From Litoreibacter albidus (GTDB lineage: Bacteria; Pseudomonadota; Alphaproteobacteria; Rhodobacterales; Rhodobacteraceae), in NCBI RefSeq assembly GCF_900107015.1, contig NZ_FNOI01000007.1, positions 62,001 through 126,000 of the forward strand: a stretch of 64,000 nt of DNA, in the 5' to 3' direction. Both the position numbers and the translations under genes were made by a program. The stretch's first letter is position 1; each line of letters starts with the position of its first letter. Of the stretch, positions 51,545 to 61,906 are shown piece by piece. The notes beneath the pieces are model-generated. The model was not told where the DNA came from. It did no database searches and saw nothing but the letters and a program-made list of their open reading frames with translations.

Positions 51545-52539
51545 ACCAGCTGTGTATCAATAAATACCGTTTCGCTTTGCTTTCCGGGAGTGGCAAGTCG
51601 CCGTTCTAGCAGGTTGAGTATTTCGGTGACGGAGGCGTCAATCGGGTTACGCACTGTGGTAAGATCAAACATCGGCCAACTGGCCATGGAGATGTCATCG
51701 AAGCCCACCACTGACAAATCTTTAGGAACCGCCAGCCCCATCTCCCGTGCTGCGGTCAACGCGCCAATTGCCATAGCGTCGTTGGCGCAGATCAGCGCGT
51801 CAATGGCGTGGGAGCTCAGCAGTTGTTTTGCGCTCGAATGCCCACCAGCGACCGTGTAGTCGCCCAAGCTTTCTGCAACAAGTGAAAGCCCCGCTGCTTT
51901 CAAGGCCTCAAGCACCCCGCCTTTACGAATCGCCGAGGAGTAGAAATCTGCAGGACCAGCCAAAAAACCGAAGCGAGTTCTGCCCTGCCTGATCAAGGTT
52001 TCAGTCATCTCTTTGGTGCCGTCCGAGTGCCTGCAGCAGACATTGTCTACGTCTGGCGCTTCAATGGGGCGACCGGATGATATCATCGGAATCGCGTATT
52101 TCGTGCACTGGCTGACGATATCTGCCGACATGCTGCCCCCGCGCAGGATAAGGGCGTCCAGCGGATAGCGAAGCACGTCTTCAATCGCGGTTGCGGCCCG
52201 TTGACCGCCGCCATCAATGAGAATCGGCCACTTGTTCAAGGCGTTCAATTCGCCGACCAACTGGCCGACAAACGCGGTGTCGTAAGGGCTGCGCATGTCG
52301 CCAACGAAGATCGCAACCAGATGCGATCTACCGCCTTGCAAACCTGCTGCGAGGGCATTGGGTTTGTAGCCCAAAATTGCGGCTACTTCGCGGATTTTAG
52401 TGCGCTTTTTATCGTCAAGGTAAGCCCCGTCGGTGAATGCGCGCGAGACGGCGGAGCGGGACACGCCTGCGGCCTCTGCAACCATTCGAGCTGTCACGCG
52501 GCGGGGCCGCTGGCCATGGACGGGGATGTAATCGCTCAC
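51526..52539 (-). CDS. LacI-family transcriptional regulator
   Basis: A 337-aa repressor-type protein. The N-terminal HTH and hinge read TARMVAEAAGVSRSAVSRAFTDG and KIREVAAILGYKPNALAAGLQGG. The sugar-binding-like core follows (LVAIFVGDMRSPYDTAFVGQL, DALICANDAMAIGAL, PKDLSVVGFDDI). It is divergent from the ugpB-type gene, and a near-perfect 16-bp dyad lies in between, so it probably controls that transporter. The inducer is unknown. Confidence 0.92.
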   Translation of the reverse strand: MSDYIPVHGQRPRRVTARMVAEAAGVSRSAVSRAFTDGAYLDDKKRTKIREVAAILGYKPNALAAGLQGGRSHLVAIFVGDMRSPYDTAFVGQLVGELNALNKWPILIDGGGQRAATAIEDVLRYPLDALILRGGSMSADIVSQCTKYAIPMISSGRPIEAPDVDNVCCRHSDGTKEMTETLIRQGRTRFGFLAGPADFYSSAIRKGGVLEALKAAGLSLVAESLGDYTVAGGHSSAKQLLSSHAIDALICANDAMAIGALTAAREMGLAVPKDLSVVGFDDISMASWPMFDLTTVRNPIDASVTEILNLLERRLATPGKQSETVFIDTQLVLRATH

Positions 52540-52619
52540 GCCAGACCTGTCCTATTCCTGAGGGGGATTTGTCAAGATTGTCGTAAATGTTTCGTCGAAC
52601 TGTCACACAGCGCGGCTAG

Positions 52620-52635
52620 GTGAACACGTGTGCAC
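52620..52635. promoter_or_regulatory. Candidate LacI-type operator upstream of ugpB
   Basis: GTGAACACGTGTGCAC is a 16-bp dyad with 7 of 8 pairs matched and a central CG, the classic LacI-family layout. It lies between the divergent lacI and ugpB genes, 138 bp before the latter. Confidence 0.55.
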
Positions 52636-52772
52636 ACCGTGCATGCCTCGGGAAGGGGCGTGACCCTTCTCATTGTTACAGCCGCATGGGGCAGGTGCCC
52701 CGAAACCAACTGCATATGCAAACCCCGTGCGCGTGCACCCCACGGGTACAGATTTAAATCTGGAGGACAGAT

Positions 52773-54080
52773 ATGAAAGCTTTCAAAATTACCACGGCTG
52801 CCGCCGCTTTCGCACTCATGGCGAATGCGTCTTTCGCCGCGACAGAAATTAGCTGGTGGCACGCTATGGGCGGCGCTCTTGGCGATACCGTCAACCAGCT
52901 GGCCGAGGACTTCAATGCGAGCCAAAGCGATTACAAAATCACGCCAGTATTCAAAGGCACTTATGAGGAAGCGTTGACGGCTGGGATCGCCGCCTTCCGT
53001 GCGGGCGAGCAGCCAAACGTCTTGCAGGTGTTCGATGCCGGTGCCGCCACTGTTATTGGTGCAAAAGGGGCGACCGTTCCGGTCCAAGACCTGCTCGTTG
53101 ACAACGGAGCCGACTTCGACATCAACGATTACATTTCCGGTGTGCGTTACTTCTACGCGGACAGCGATGGCAAGATGATCGGCATGCCGTTCAACTCCTC
53201 GTCGCCAATCATGTATTACAACGTGCAAGCGTTGGAAAAGGCCGGTGTGACCGCGCCTAAAACATGGGAAGAGTTTCAGACAGTCACGGCCCCTGCTTTG
53301 AAAGATGCGGGCTACACTGCGTTGTCGCAATCGCACCTGCCGTGGATTTTCACTGAGAACTTCATGTCCCGCCACGATCTGCCGTTTGCCACGAACGACA
53401 ACGGCTACGAGGGCGCAGAGGGTACAAAAATTCTGGTGAACAACGACGCCATCAAGAACCACTTCACCGCGGTAACGGACTGGCAGAAGAACGGCTATTT
53501 TGAGTGGTTCGGCACTGGCTGGGGCGACAACCAAACCCCGTTTGAAGAAGGCAAAGTGGCGATCTGGCTTGGCTCCTCCGGCTCGTTCGGTGGTCTGGCC
53601 AAAAAAGGCCTGCCGTTTGATTTCTCCGCGACTTACCTCCCATATTGGGAAGCCGTCACGACTGAGCCTAAGCAGACCTTCATCGGTGGTGCATCCTTGT
53701 TCGCAATGGCTGGGAAAAGCCCTGAAGAGAACAAAGCAACCGCCGCGTTCTTCGAGTTCCTGACCAAGCCCGAGACACAGTATTTCTGGCACCAGGAAAC
53801 CGGTTACGTACCGATCACGGAAGCCGCTTATGAGATGGCCAAAGCTGATGGCCACTACGACCGCGCACCGGCGGCCGAAACCGGCATCTTGCAGCTGTCC
53901 TTGCCAGCAGGTGAGAACACCAAGGGCTACCGGATGGGCTTCTATGTACAGATCCGTGATGTGATGAACCGCGAATACGGCCGCATCCTGACCGGAGAAA
54001 CGTCCGTAGAGGATGCCTTCGCGAACATTGAAGAAGAGGCCAACGGCCTGCTCGCTCGCTTCGCCAAAACGCAGAACTAA
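52773..54080 (+). CDS. ugpB: Extracellular solute-binding protein, UgpB-like
   Basis: A 435-aa periplasmic binding protein of family 1. A signal peptide ends ANASFAAT, followed by EISWWHAMGGALGDTVNQLAEDFNASQSDYKI, close to E. coli UgpB (glycerol-3-phosphate and its diesters). YEEALTAGIAAFRAGEQPNVLQVF and GTGWGDNQTPFEEGKVAIWLGSSGS continue the match. It is the first of four coupled genes in the usual ugp order B-A-E-C. Length and order support a glycerol-phosphate system, but the divergent LacI regulator would also fit a sugar. The 549-codon open frame on the other strand is a shadow. Confidence 0.87.
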   Translation: MKAFKITTAAAAFALMANASFAATEISWWHAMGGALGDTVNQLAEDFNASQSDYKITPVFKGTYEEALTAGIAAFRAGEQPNVLQVFDAGAATVIGAKGATVPVQDLLVDNGADFDINDYISGVRYFYADSDGKMIGMPFNSSSPIMYYNVQALEKAGVTAPKTWEEFQTVTAPALKDAGYTALSQSHLPWIFTENFMSRHDLPFATNDNGYEGAEGTKILVNNDAIKNHFTAVTDWQKNGYFEWFGTGWGDNQTPFEEGKVAIWLGSSGSFGGLAKKGLPFDFSATYLPYWEAVTTEPKQTFIGGASLFAMAGKSPEENKATAAFFEFLTKPETQYFWHQETGYVPITEAAYEMAKADGHYDRAPAAETGILQLSLPAGENTKGYRMGFYVQIRDVMNREYGRILTGETSVEDAFANIEEEANGLLARFAKTQN

Positions 54081-54102
54081 ACGTTTCCCACACAATGCCA
54101 TC

Positions 54103-54127
54103 GGCGGTCGCAGCACTTGCGGCCGCC
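54103..54127 (+). terminator. Hairpin between ugpB and ugpA
   Basis: GGCGGTCGCA pairs with TGCGGCCGCC (one G-T pair) around loop GCACT, 22 bp after the ugpB stop. It probably protects ugpB mRNA or attenuates transcription into ugpA. Confidence 0.65.
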
Positions 54128-54153
54128 ATTTCGTTCCGACAGGAGGCCCCCCT

Positions 54154-55035
54154 TTGAAACGCGCCGGATTCACCACCCGATGGCTGCCCATTTTGCTGCT
54201 TTTGCCGCAATTGCTGATCATCGCGGTTTTCTTTTATTGGCCCGCAGTTCACGCGGTACAGTCATCCTTCTTCTTGCAAGACCCCTTTGGCTTCGGCTCC
54301 AGCTTCGTCGGGTTGGACAATTACAGGGACCTTGCAGGCAGTGGAGAATACATCAAAATCGCGCGTTTCACGCTGCTCTTCACCGTGCTTGTAACCTTCT
54401 TTTCGCTAGGTTTGGCGCTGCTGCTGGCGGTTAAGGCTGACAATGTTATCCGTGGCGCCAGATCGTACCGTACCTTGCTGATGTGGGTCTACGCTGTGGC
54501 CCCGCCCGTCGCGGGCTTTATCGGCTTGCTCATGTTCAACCAAAGCTGGGGGCCACTGACCGAGATGGCGCGCGCCATCGGCTGGGACTTCAAGCTGGGT
54601 GTGAACTTCAACGATACCGCCACAGCGATGGTAATTGTGTCGGTCTGGAAGCAGGTACCGGTCAACTTCATTTTCTTCCTGTCCGGATTGCAGTCTATCC
54701 CTAAATCGGTGCGCGAGGCCGCGTTGATCGATAACCGCTCCGCTGTTGGCCGCTTTTGGGATGTGACCTTTCCGTTGCTGGCACCGACTGGCTTTTTCCT
54801 GCTGATCATCAACATCACCTACGCGCTGTTTGATACCTTTGGGATTATCGACACGCTGGTGAAGGGAGAGCCAGGAAATAACCCGATGACCTTGGTTTAC
54901 AAGGTCTACGTCGACGGCTTTCGCGGCAATGATCTGGGCGGCTCGTCAGCCCAATCAGTTGTGCTGATGGTGCTTGTCCTTGCCTTAACCGTATTCCAGT
55001 TCCGCTTGATCGAGCGGCGCATCCATTACACGTGA
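54154..55035 (+). CDS. ugpA: ABC transporter permease, UgpA-like
   Basis: A 293-aa permease with six helices, first LPILLLLPQLLIIAVFFYWPAVHAV. The coupling loop is SIPKSVREAALIDNRSAVGRFWDVTFPLLAPT. I set the start at TTG 54154: it has a perfect AGGAGG 7 nt upstream and gives the family N-terminus KRAGFTTRWLP. Starts further upstream (54013) would read through ugpB. It forms a heterodimer with the UgpE-like product. Confidence 0.9.
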   Translation: MKRAGFTTRWLPILLLLPQLLIIAVFFYWPAVHAVQSSFFLQDPFGFGSSFVGLDNYRDLAGSGEYIKIARFTLLFTVLVTFFSLGLALLLAVKADNVIRGARSYRTLLMWVYAVAPPVAGFIGLLMFNQSWGPLTEMARAIGWDFKLGVNFNDTATAMVIVSVWKQVPVNFIFFLSGLQSIPKSVREAALIDNRSAVGRFWDVTFPLLAPTGFFLLIINITYALFDTFGIIDTLVKGEPGNNPMTLVYKVYVDGFRGNDLGGSSAQSVVLMVLVLALTVFQFRLIERRIHYT

Positions 55036-55045
55036 GGACGCGATA

Positions 55046-55933
55046 ATGACTGACATATCACAAGACCCGCACGCCACACCCGCCCGCCGCATAAAATGGG
55101 GCAGGGTACTGGATCATGCGATCTTGATCGTCGGATCTCTGTTCATGCTCATCCCACTGTTGGTCGTGCTGCAAACCACGACGACCACGGATATCGAGAC
55201 GATAAAGAACGGTCCAGAATTGTTAATCGGCACACAGTTCGATGACAACTTCATGAAGGCGATGTTCAAGGCGTCGGGCTTCTCGGGCGAAAATACTGGG
55301 ACGTCGATGTTGATTAACTCGATGATCCTAGGCCTTGGGTTTGCGCTTGGTAAAATCGTGATCGGCATGATGGCGGCCTACGCGCTGGTTTACTTTCGCC
55401 TGCGCTTCGCCACCTTCGCGTTCTGGTTAATCTTCACGACGTTGTTGCTTCCGCTGGAGGTGCGCATTCTGCCGTCTTATGAGATTGCGCAAAAGCTTAG
55501 CCTGCTGAACACCTATACGGGATTGATCGTTCCGCTGATTGCGTCCGCCACGGCGACGTTCTTCTTTCGCCAGTATTTCCGGTCTGTCCCCGAAGAGTTG
55601 GTGGAGGCCGCGCGCATTGACGGGGCAGGACCGGTCAAATTCTTCATAGATATCTTGGTGCCTTTGTCTCAAACAATGATCGCCGCGATGTTCATCATCA
55701 TGTTTGTCTTTGGCTGGAACCAGTATCTCTGGCCCACAATGGTGACGACAGAGGAAGGTATGTACACGCTGGTGCGCGGCATCAAGCAACTGACGCAAGA
55801 CCTTGAAGGCACCAACATCCCCGAATACGGACGAGCAAATATGCTCGCCCTCATAGCGATCCTGCCACCTGTGGCAGTCGTGATTTTCTTCCAGAGCTGG
55901 TTCGTCAAGGGACTGACGGAATCGGATAAGTAA
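55046..55933 (+). CDS. ugpE: ABC transporter permease, UgpE-like
   Basis: A 295-aa second permease. It has [20 protein letters not shown] as first helix and the coupling loop [31 protein letters not shown], ending [15 protein letters not shown] as in the family. It starts 10 bp after ugpA and ends 10 bp before ugpC. Confidence 0.91.
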   Translation: MTDISQDPHATPARRIKWGRVLDHAILIVGSLFMLIPLLVVLQTTTTTDIETIKNGPELLIGTQFDDNFMKAMFKASGFSGENTGTSMLINSMILGLGFALGKIVIGMMAAYALVYFRLRFATFAFWLIFTTLLLPLEVRILPSYEIAQKLSLLNTYTGLIVPLIASATATFFFRQYFRSVPEELVEAARIDGAGPVKFFIDILVPLSQTMIAAMFIIMFVFGWNQYLWPTMVTTEEGMYTLVRGIKQLTQDLEGTNIPEYGRANMLALIAILPPVAVVIFFQSWFVKGLTESDK

Positions 55934-55943
55934 GGACGCAAAA

Positions 55944-56984
55944 ATGGCGCAAATTTCCCTACAGAACCTTCGCAAAATCTACCCCAACGGCTTCGAGGCG
56001 GTGCAGCCGACGAACTTTGATATTGCGGATGGCGAGTTTGTGGTGCTCGTCGGACCGTCCGGCTGCGGCAAGTCCACGCTTCTACGCATGGTCGCTGGAC
56101 TGGAGGACATCACAGAAGGTTCCTTGTCTATCAACGGGCGGCAGGTGAACAATGTCGACCCCGCAGACCGTGACATCGCGATGGTGTTTCAGAACTACGC
56201 GCTCTACCCGCATATGACGGTACGCAAGAATATCGGCTACGGGTTGAAGAACCGCAAAACCGCGCCCGCCGAGATTGAGGCCAAGGTGCAAGAGGCAGCA
56301 AAGATGTTGAACCTTGTGGAATACCTAGACCGCAAGCCCAGCCAGCTTTCGGGCGGCCAGCGTCAGCGTGTTGCCATGGGGCGCGCAGTGGTCCGCGACC
56401 CTGCGCTGTTCTTATTTGATGAGCCTCTGTCAAACCTTGATGCGAAGCTGCGTCATCAAATGCGGATCGAGATCAAGTCCTTGCAACGCCGCCTTGGTGT
56501 GACGTCAATCTATGTGACCCACGATCAGGTCGAGGCGATGACCATGGCCGACAGGATCATTGTTCTGAACGGGGGGCAGATCGAGCAAATCGGAACGCCC
56601 GCGGAAATTTACCACGCACCCGCCTCAACCTTCGTGGCAAGCTTCATGGGCGCTCCGCCGATGAACCTAGTTGAGGGACGCCTGGACACCGGTCAGGTAA
56701 TGATCGGAGACGGCATCGCCCTCGGAAACGCAGAAGGCACGGGCCCTGTCACTGTGGGCATCCGTCCCGAAGACGTTGAACTTAACGATCAAGGCAGCCT
56801 TATGTTCACGGTCGATTTGGTCGAAGAGTTAGGCGCGCACCGGTTGCTCCACGGGCGGTTGGCGGGGCAGCCGTTTACCGTTCACGTCGGGAAAGAGGTC
56901 GTTGTCGGTGCCGGTGATGCTGCCGTGAACATCAAACCAGATTCAATACGCTTGTTCGACGTTGAGACAGGTGCCGCGCGGTGA
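55944..56984 (+). CDS. ugpC: ABC transporter ATPase, UgpC/MalK-like
   Basis: A 346-aa ATPase of the CUT1 class. Walker A is GPSGCGKST, the signature [14 protein letters not shown], Walker [13 protein letters not shown], and the switch His in YVTHDQVEA. The C-terminal OB-fold regulatory domain starts about residue 235 ([19 protein letters not shown]). It powers the UgpA-UgpE pair. Confidence 0.92.
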   Translation: MAQISLQNLRKIYPNGFEAVQPTNFDIADGEFVVLVGPSGCGKSTLLRMVAGLEDITEGSLSINGRQVNNVDPADRDIAMVFQNYALYPHMTVRKNIGYGLKNRKTAPAEIEAKVQEAAKMLNLVEYLDRKPSQLSGGQRQRVAMGRAVVRDPALFLFDEPLSNLDAKLRHQMRIEIKSLQRRLGVTSIYVTHDQVEAMTMADRIIVLNGGQIEQIGTPAEIYHAPASTFVASFMGAPPMNLVEGRLDTGQVMIGDGIALGNAEGTGPVTVGIRPEDVELNDQGSLMFTVDLVEELGAHRLLHGRLAGQPFTVHVGKEVVVGAGDAAVNIKPDSIRLFDVETGAAR

Positions 56985-56987
56985 GCA

Positions 56988-57012
56988 GTGGCGGGTCAAT
57001 ATGAGCCGCCAC
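56988..57012. terminator. Weak hairpin after ugpC
   Basis: GTGGCGG (56988-56994) pairs with CCGCCAC (57006-57012) across an 11-base loop, just after the ugpC stop. No T-run follows. It may separate the ugp operon from the riboswitch leader. Confidence 0.4.
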
Positions 57013-57095
57013 GCGTAGGCTCTTGACTCGTACAGCATTCAACTGTCATTTGGCCGTGCTTGGCTGGAGCACATGCTTCGGTCATCGCGCAGTTA

Positions 57096-57242
57096 CGTCG
57101 GGAGAACCAGCTTGTCTGGTGCCGAAGGAGCAACCGCCCCGGAAACTCTCAGGCCAAAGGGACCGACGCAACAGATAAGGATCTGGAGAGAGGTGTTAGA
57201 TCACCCGCCGAAGGGATAGCGATCTCAGGCAAAAGGACAGAG
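57096..57242 (+). ncRNA. Tandem glycine riboswitch
   Basis: Two glycine aptamers in series upstream of gcvT. The first is closed by CGTCGG (57096-57101) with CCGACG (57163-57168) and holds GCCGAAGGAGCAA and CTCAGGCCAAAGGGACCG. The second holds GGAGAGAGGTG, GCCGAAGGGATAG and CTCAGGCAAAAGGAC. These are the conserved glycine-riboswitch cores. Glycine binding is known to switch on gcv operons in this arrangement. The expression platform lies between about 57242 and the gcvT start at 57335. The rest of this gap shows no gene. Confidence 0.93.
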
Positions 57243-57334
57243 TGGGCATCATGCGTGTGGGGACACCACGCGTTCTTTGGTGCCGGACGCTGTGCATACA
57301 GGATATCGTCGGCTTGATTGAGAAGGGCCGGAAG

Positions 57335-58450
57335 ATGTCAGATTTGCTGCAGACACCGCTACACGATTTACACGTCAAATTAGGGGCCAAGATGGTGCCC
57401 TTCGCCGGGTACTCCATGCCTGTTCAGTACAAGCTTGGCGTGATGAAAGAGCATATCCACACCCGTACCAAAGCTGGCTTGTTTGATGTCAGCCACATGG
57501 GGCAGGTGATGGTTCAGGGTGACGGGGCGGCCGCCGCGTTGGAAATGCTGATACCCGTCGACGTTGTGGGGTTAGGGCAGGATCGTCAGCGGTACGGCTT
57601 CTTCACGAATGAGGCGGGCGGGATCACCGATGATCTGATGTTGGCCAACCGCGGGGACCATATCTTTGTGGTGGTGAATGCTGCCTGCAAGTCTGCGGAC
57701 ATTGCGCATATGAAGGCCAATCTGGAGCCTGCGGTTCAAGTGATGCCGATCACGGACCGTGCGTTGCTCGCGCTGCAAGGCCCTTCTGCAGAAGCCGTGC
57801 TGAGCGCCCTTGACCCTGCCGCTGCGCAGATGAAGTTTATGGACGTGGCGACCCTTTCCCTGAATGGTGCGGAATGCTGGGTGTCGCGGTCTGGCTACAC
57901 GGGTGAAGACGGGTACGAGATTTCGGTTCCAAACAGTCAAGCCGTGGCGCTGGCCGAAGCTTTGATCGCGCACGACGACGTTGAGCCAATTGGTTTAGGT
58001 GCCCGCGACTCGCTTCGCCTAGAGGGCGGCTTGTGCCTCTATGGGCACGACATCGACACCAAAACGACGCCTGTTCAAGCGGGCCTGACATGGGCAATCC
58101 AGAAAGTACGCCGTGCAGGTGGCGACCGCGCTGGCGGTTTCCCTGGCGCGGAAATCATTCTTGAGGAAATGGACGCGGGGGCGGCGCGTAAGCGCGTGGG
58201 CCTGCACCCCGAGGGGCGCGCGCCGATGCGCGAGGGCGTGCCGCTTTTCGCAGCCGCTGAAGGCGGTGCAGAGGTCGGGGTAATCACATCCGGTGGCTTC
58301 GGGCCAACAGTGGAAGGGCCGGTGGCAATGGGCTACTTGCCTACCGATTTGGCCAAGCCGGATACTGTCGTTTACGGGGAGTTGCGGGGCAAACGCTTGC
58401 CGCTCACCGTGGTCAAAATGCCGTTCACACCGGCAAACTTCAAACGCTAA
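57335..58450 (+). CDS. gcvT: Glycine cleavage system T protein (aminomethyltransferase)
   Basis: Transfers the methylene of aminomethyl-lipoyl GcvH to tetrahydrofolate and releases ammonia (371 aa). Marks are LHVKLGAKMVPFAGYSMPVQYKLG, GLFDVSHMGQV, GGITDDLMLANRGDHIFVVVN, RSGYTGEDGYEISVP and ARDSLRLEGGLCLYG; the Asp/Glu and Arg of these segments bind folate. The ATG at 57335 follows AGAAGGG; an in-frame upstream region lies inside the riboswitch leader. It is first of gcvT-gcvH-gcvP. Confidence 0.94.
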   Translation: MSDLLQTPLHDLHVKLGAKMVPFAGYSMPVQYKLGVMKEHIHTRTKAGLFDVSHMGQVMVQGDGAAAALEMLIPVDVVGLGQDRQRYGFFTNEAGGITDDLMLANRGDHIFVVVNAACKSADIAHMKANLEPAVQVMPITDRALLALQGPSAEAVLSALDPAAAQMKFMDVATLSLNGAECWVSRSGYTGEDGYEISVPNSQAVALAEALIAHDDVEPIGLGARDSLRLEGGLCLYGHDIDTKTTPVQAGLTWAIQKVRRAGGDRAGGFPGAEIILEEMDAGAARKRVGLHPEGRAPMREGVPLFAAAEGGAEVGVITSGGFGPTVEGPVAMGYLPTDLAKPDTVVYGELRGKRLPLTVVKMPFTPANFKR

Positions 58451-58469
58451 TCAACAGGGGAACGATCTT

Positions 58470-58829
58470 ATGAAATATACAGAAGAGCATGAATGGCTGC
58501 GCGCCGAAGACGACATCATCGTAGTGGGCATCACGGAGCACGCGACGACCCAATTGGGCGACATCGTGTTTGTTGAGTTGCCCGACGTGGGAACTGTCGT
58601 GACCAAAGATGACGAGGTTGTAGTGATCGAGTCTGTGAAGGCGGCCTCCGATATTTTGGCGCCAATTGATGGCGAGATCGTCGAGGTAAACGACGCTCTA
58701 ACCGACAACCCCAGCCTGACCAACGAAGACGCGATTGGCGACGGTTGGTTCTTCAAGATCAAGGCGTCCGACCCGTCCCAGATGGATGAGTACATGGACG
58801 AAGCTGCCTACAAAGCAATGATTGAATAA
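58470..58829 (+). CDS. gcvH: Glycine cleavage system H protein
   Basis: Lipoyl carrier of the glycine cleavage complex (119 aa). The lipoylated Lys57 sits in [24 protein letters not shown], and the N-terminus is [16 protein letters not shown]. It starts 19 bp after gcvT, and GGGGAA precedes the ATG. Longer in-frame starts (58293) overlap gcvT and are rejected. Confidence 0.96.
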   Translation: MKYTEEHEWLRAEDDIIVVGITEHATTQLGDIVFVELPDVGTVVTKDDEVVVIESVKAASDILAPIDGEIVEVNDALTDNPSLTNEDAIGDGWFFKIKASDPSQMDEYMDEAAYKAMIE

Positions 58830-58842
58830 GCGGAGCGCAAAC

Positions 58843-61677
58843 ATGACTTTCACCCCCACAGACTACCTGCCGTACGACTTCGCAAACCGCCGACACATCG
58901 GCCCCTCGCCAGCCGAGATGGCGCAGATGCTGCAGGTTGTGGGGGCGAAAAATCTTGATGCATTAATCGGCGATACGCTGCCCGCCGAAATCCGCCAAAA
59001 GCAGCCGTTGGACTTCGGCAAGCCAAAGTCCGAGCGCGAATTGCTGCATCACATGAAAGAGGTTGCCTCAAAGAACAAGGTGCTGACGTCCTTGATCGGC
59101 CAAGGCTACCACGGTACGGTGACACCACCTGCAATTCAACGGAACATCTTGGAAAACCCCGCTTGGTACACGGCATACACCCCGTATCAACCGGAGATCA
59201 GCCAAGGCCGTCTGGAGGCGCTGCTGAACTTTCAGACCATGATCTCGGACTTGACGGGTCTGGAAATGGCCAATGGCTCTTTGCTGGATGAGGCGACAGC
59301 CTGCGCTGAGGCCATGACCATGGCCCAACGCGTCGCGAAGTCCAAGGCGACCAGCTTCTTTGTTGATGAAAACTGCCACCCGCAAAACATCGCGGTGATG
59401 AAGACCCGCGCGGTCCCGCTAGGGATTGAGATCATCGTCGGCAATCCCGATGATTTGGACGCTGGCGCGGTGTTCGGCGCGATTTTTCAGTACCCTGGAA
59501 CGCATGGCCAGCTGCGCGATTTCACCAATGAAATCTCCGCACTTCATGACAACGCCGCCATCGGTGTCATCTCCGCCGATCCCATGGCGCTTACCTTGCT
59601 GAAAGAGCCCGGCGCTATGGGCGCGGACATCGCAGTCGGCAGCACGCAACGTTTCGGCGTGCCGGTCGGGTACGGCGGTCCACACGCGGCTTACATGGCC
59701 ACCCAAAAAGCCCATGTTCGCGCGATGCCGGGGCGGATCATTGGCGTCTCGATCGACAGCCACGGAAACCGTGCGTATCGTTTGTCCCTGCAAACACGCG
59801 AGCAACACATCCGACGCGAAAAGGCGACCTCCAACGTCTGCACCGCACAAGCTTTGCTGGCGGTGATGGCGGGTTTCTACGCCGTCTTCCACGGCCCCGA
59901 GGGCTTGAAAGCTATTGCACAGCGTATCCATCGCAAGACCGTGCGCTTGGCACGCGGGCTGGAGGAAAACGGCTTCAAGATTGAGCAGGACAGCTTCTTC
60001 GACACAATAACAGTGGACGTCGGTCCCCTCCAAGACGCCGTGATGAAATCCGCCGTGGACGAGGGCATCAACCTGCGCCGTGTGGGCGACACATGCGTTG
60101 GTATCACTTTGGATGAACGTACGCGGGCCGCGACCATTCGTGCCGTGTGGCGGGCTTTCGGCATCGCGGATCGTGAGACTGACCTAACGGCGGAATACCG
60201 CATCCCTGATGCGTTGTTGCGGACGTCGGAATATCTGACCCACCCCGTCTTCCATATGAACCGTGCCGAGACAGAAATGATGCGTTACATGCGCCGCTTG
60301 GCCGATCGCGACCTCGCACTTGACCGTGCGATGATCCCGCTGGGGTCATGCACCATGAAGCTGAATTCTGCGGCGGAAATGATGCCAGTGACGTGGGATG
60401 AATTTTCGCTGCTGCACCCATACATTCCGAAAGATCAGGCGGCCGGTTACAGCGAGATGATAGACGATCTGTCCGCGAAGCTCTGCGAGATTACCGGCTA
60501 CGATGCGATTTCTATGCAGCCAAATTCCGGTGCGCAGGGAGAGTTGGCCGGATTGCTCAGCATCGCGGGCTACCACCGCGCAAACGGGCAAGGGCACCGC
60601 AACATTTGCCTGATCCCTATGTCAGCGCACGGGACCAACCCCGCCTCCGCCCAGATGGTCGGCTGGAAGGTCGTACCGGTTAAATCAGCGGAGAACGGTG
60701 ATATTGATCTGGAAGATTTCCGCGCGAAAGTTGAAAAGCACGGCGATAACTTGGCGGCCTGCATGATCACCTACCCGTCGACCCACGGCGTGTTTGAGGA
60801 AACTGTGATCGACATCTGCAAGATCACGCACGAGAATGGCGGGCAGGTTTACATCGACGGGGCAAACATGAACGCCATGGTCGGCCTGTCACGTCCGGGT
60901 GATTTGGGCGGCGACGTTAGCCACCTGAACTTGCACAAGACGTTCTGCATCCCACATGGTGGTGGTGGGCCGGGTATGGGGCCGATTGGTGTGAAAAGCC
61001 ATCTGATCGAGCATCTGCCGTCCGATCCCTCCACTGGCGAGGAGGGGGCCGTTTCCGCCGCTGCATTCGGCTCGCCGTCGCTGCTGCCGATCTCTTGGGC
61101 CTACTGCCTGATGATGGGCGGAGAGGGGCTGACCCAAGCGACGCGCGTGGCTATTTTGAACGCCAACTACATCGCCAAGCGGTTGGAAGGTGCTTTTGAT
61201 GTTCTCTACAAAGGTCCATCGGGTCGCGTAGCGCATGAGTGCATCATCGACACTCGGCCCTTCGCGGATAGCGCCAATGTAACGGTGGATGATATCGCAA
61301 AGCGTCTGGTCGATTGTGGCTTCCACGCGCCAACGATGAGTTGGCCTGTCGCCGGGACTTTGATGATCGAGCCAACCGAGTCAGAAACCAAAGCCGAACT
61401 TGACCGCTTCTGTGATGCGATGCTGGCCATTCGTGCCGAGATCGCAGCCATTGAGAACGGCGAAATGGATGCGGAAAACAACCCGCTGAAAAACGCGCCG
61501 CACACGATGGAAGATTTGGTTAAAGACTGGGGTCGACCTTACACCCGCGAGACTGGGTGTTTCCCACCGGGTGCGTTTCGCGTGGACAAGTACTGGCCAC
61601 CGGTGAACCGCGTTGACAACGTCTGGGGCGACCGCAACCTGACGTGCACGTGCCCGCCGATGGACAGCTATACCTAA
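58843..61677 (+). CDS. gcvP: Glycine dehydrogenase (decarboxylating), P protein
   Basis: PLP enzyme that decarboxylates glycine and loads GcvH (944 aa, single-chain form). The N-terminal half has [14 protein letters not shown] and [21 protein letters not shown]. The C-terminal half has the PLP Lys699 in [21 protein letters not shown], and the closing region [18 protein letters not shown]. The ATG at 58843 follows GGAG; the in-frame start at 58822 overlaps gcvH. It follows gcvH by 13 bp and ends at a good terminator. Confidence 0.96.
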   Translation: MTFTPTDYLPYDFANRRHIGPSPAEMAQMLQVVGAKNLDALIGDTLPAEIRQKQPLDFGKPKSERELLHHMKEVASKNKVLTSLIGQGYHGTVTPPAIQRNILENPAWYTAYTPYQPEISQGRLEALLNFQTMISDLTGLEMANGSLLDEATACAEAMTMAQRVAKSKATSFFVDENCHPQNIAVMKTRAVPLGIEIIVGNPDDLDAGAVFGAIFQYPGTHGQLRDFTNEISALHDNAAIGVISADPMALTLLKEPGAMGADIAVGSTQRFGVPVGYGGPHAAYMATQKAHVRAMPGRIIGVSIDSHGNRAYRLSLQTREQHIRREKATSNVCTAQALLAVMAGFYAVFHGPEGLKAIAQRIHRKTVRLARGLEENGFKIEQDSFFDTITVDVGPLQDAVMKSAVDEGINLRRVGDTCVGITLDERTRAATIRAVWRAFGIADRETDLTAEYRIPDALLRTSEYLTHPVFHMNRAETEMMRYMRRLADRDLALDRAMIPLGSCTMKLNSAAEMMPVTWDEFSLLHPYIPKDQAAGYSEMIDDLSAKLCEITGYDAISMQPNSGAQGELAGLLSIAGYHRANGQGHRNICLIPMSAHGTNPASAQMVGWKVVPVKSAENGDIDLEDFRAKVEKHGDNLAACMITYPSTHGVFEETVIDICKITHENGGQVYIDGANMNAMVGLSRPGDLGGDVSHLNLHKTFCIPHGGGGPGMGPIGVKSHLIEHLPSDPSTGEEGAVSAAAFGSPSLLPISWAYCLMMGGEGLTQATRVAILNANYIAKRLEGAFDVLYKGPSGRVAHECIIDTRPFADSANVTVDDIAKRLVDCGFHAPTMSWPVAGTLMIEPTESETKAELDRFCDAMLAIRAEIAAIENGEMDAENNPLKNAPHTMEDLVKDWGRPYTRETGCFPPGAFRVDKYWPPVNRVDNVWGDRNLTCTCPPMDSYT

Positions 61678-61698
61678 TTATCAGCCGACACCCGACAC

Positions 61699-61720
61699 CC
61701 GACCCGCAAGAGCGGGTCGG
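61699..61720 (+). terminator. Terminator hairpin after gcvP
   Basis: CCGACCCGC, loop AAGA, GCGGGTCGG is a perfect 9-bp stem, 21 bp after the gcvP stop. No T-run follows. Short CCGACACCCGACACCCGACC direct repeats precede it. Confidence 0.7.
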
Positions 61721-61906
61721 CGCGCCATCCTATACCCCTGTTCAACAAGCGCGTCGTCTATTCTGTTGTATTTCAGTTTTGACACGCGATGACGGCCACG
61801 TTGTTCCGCGCTAGTGCGCACATAAACTGCGCGCGAAGCGCAGTTGTGTGAATATTTGTTCTGCTGCACAACCCTCCTAACAGCATATCTCTCAGAGGGT
61901 TCTGAC

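Noticed and set aside
52572-54221. 549-codon open frame on the minus strand opposite ugpB
   Set aside because: It lies wholly antisense to a clear ugpB with signal peptide and family match. Its translation has no recognisable domain and the composition of a GC-rich shadow frame.
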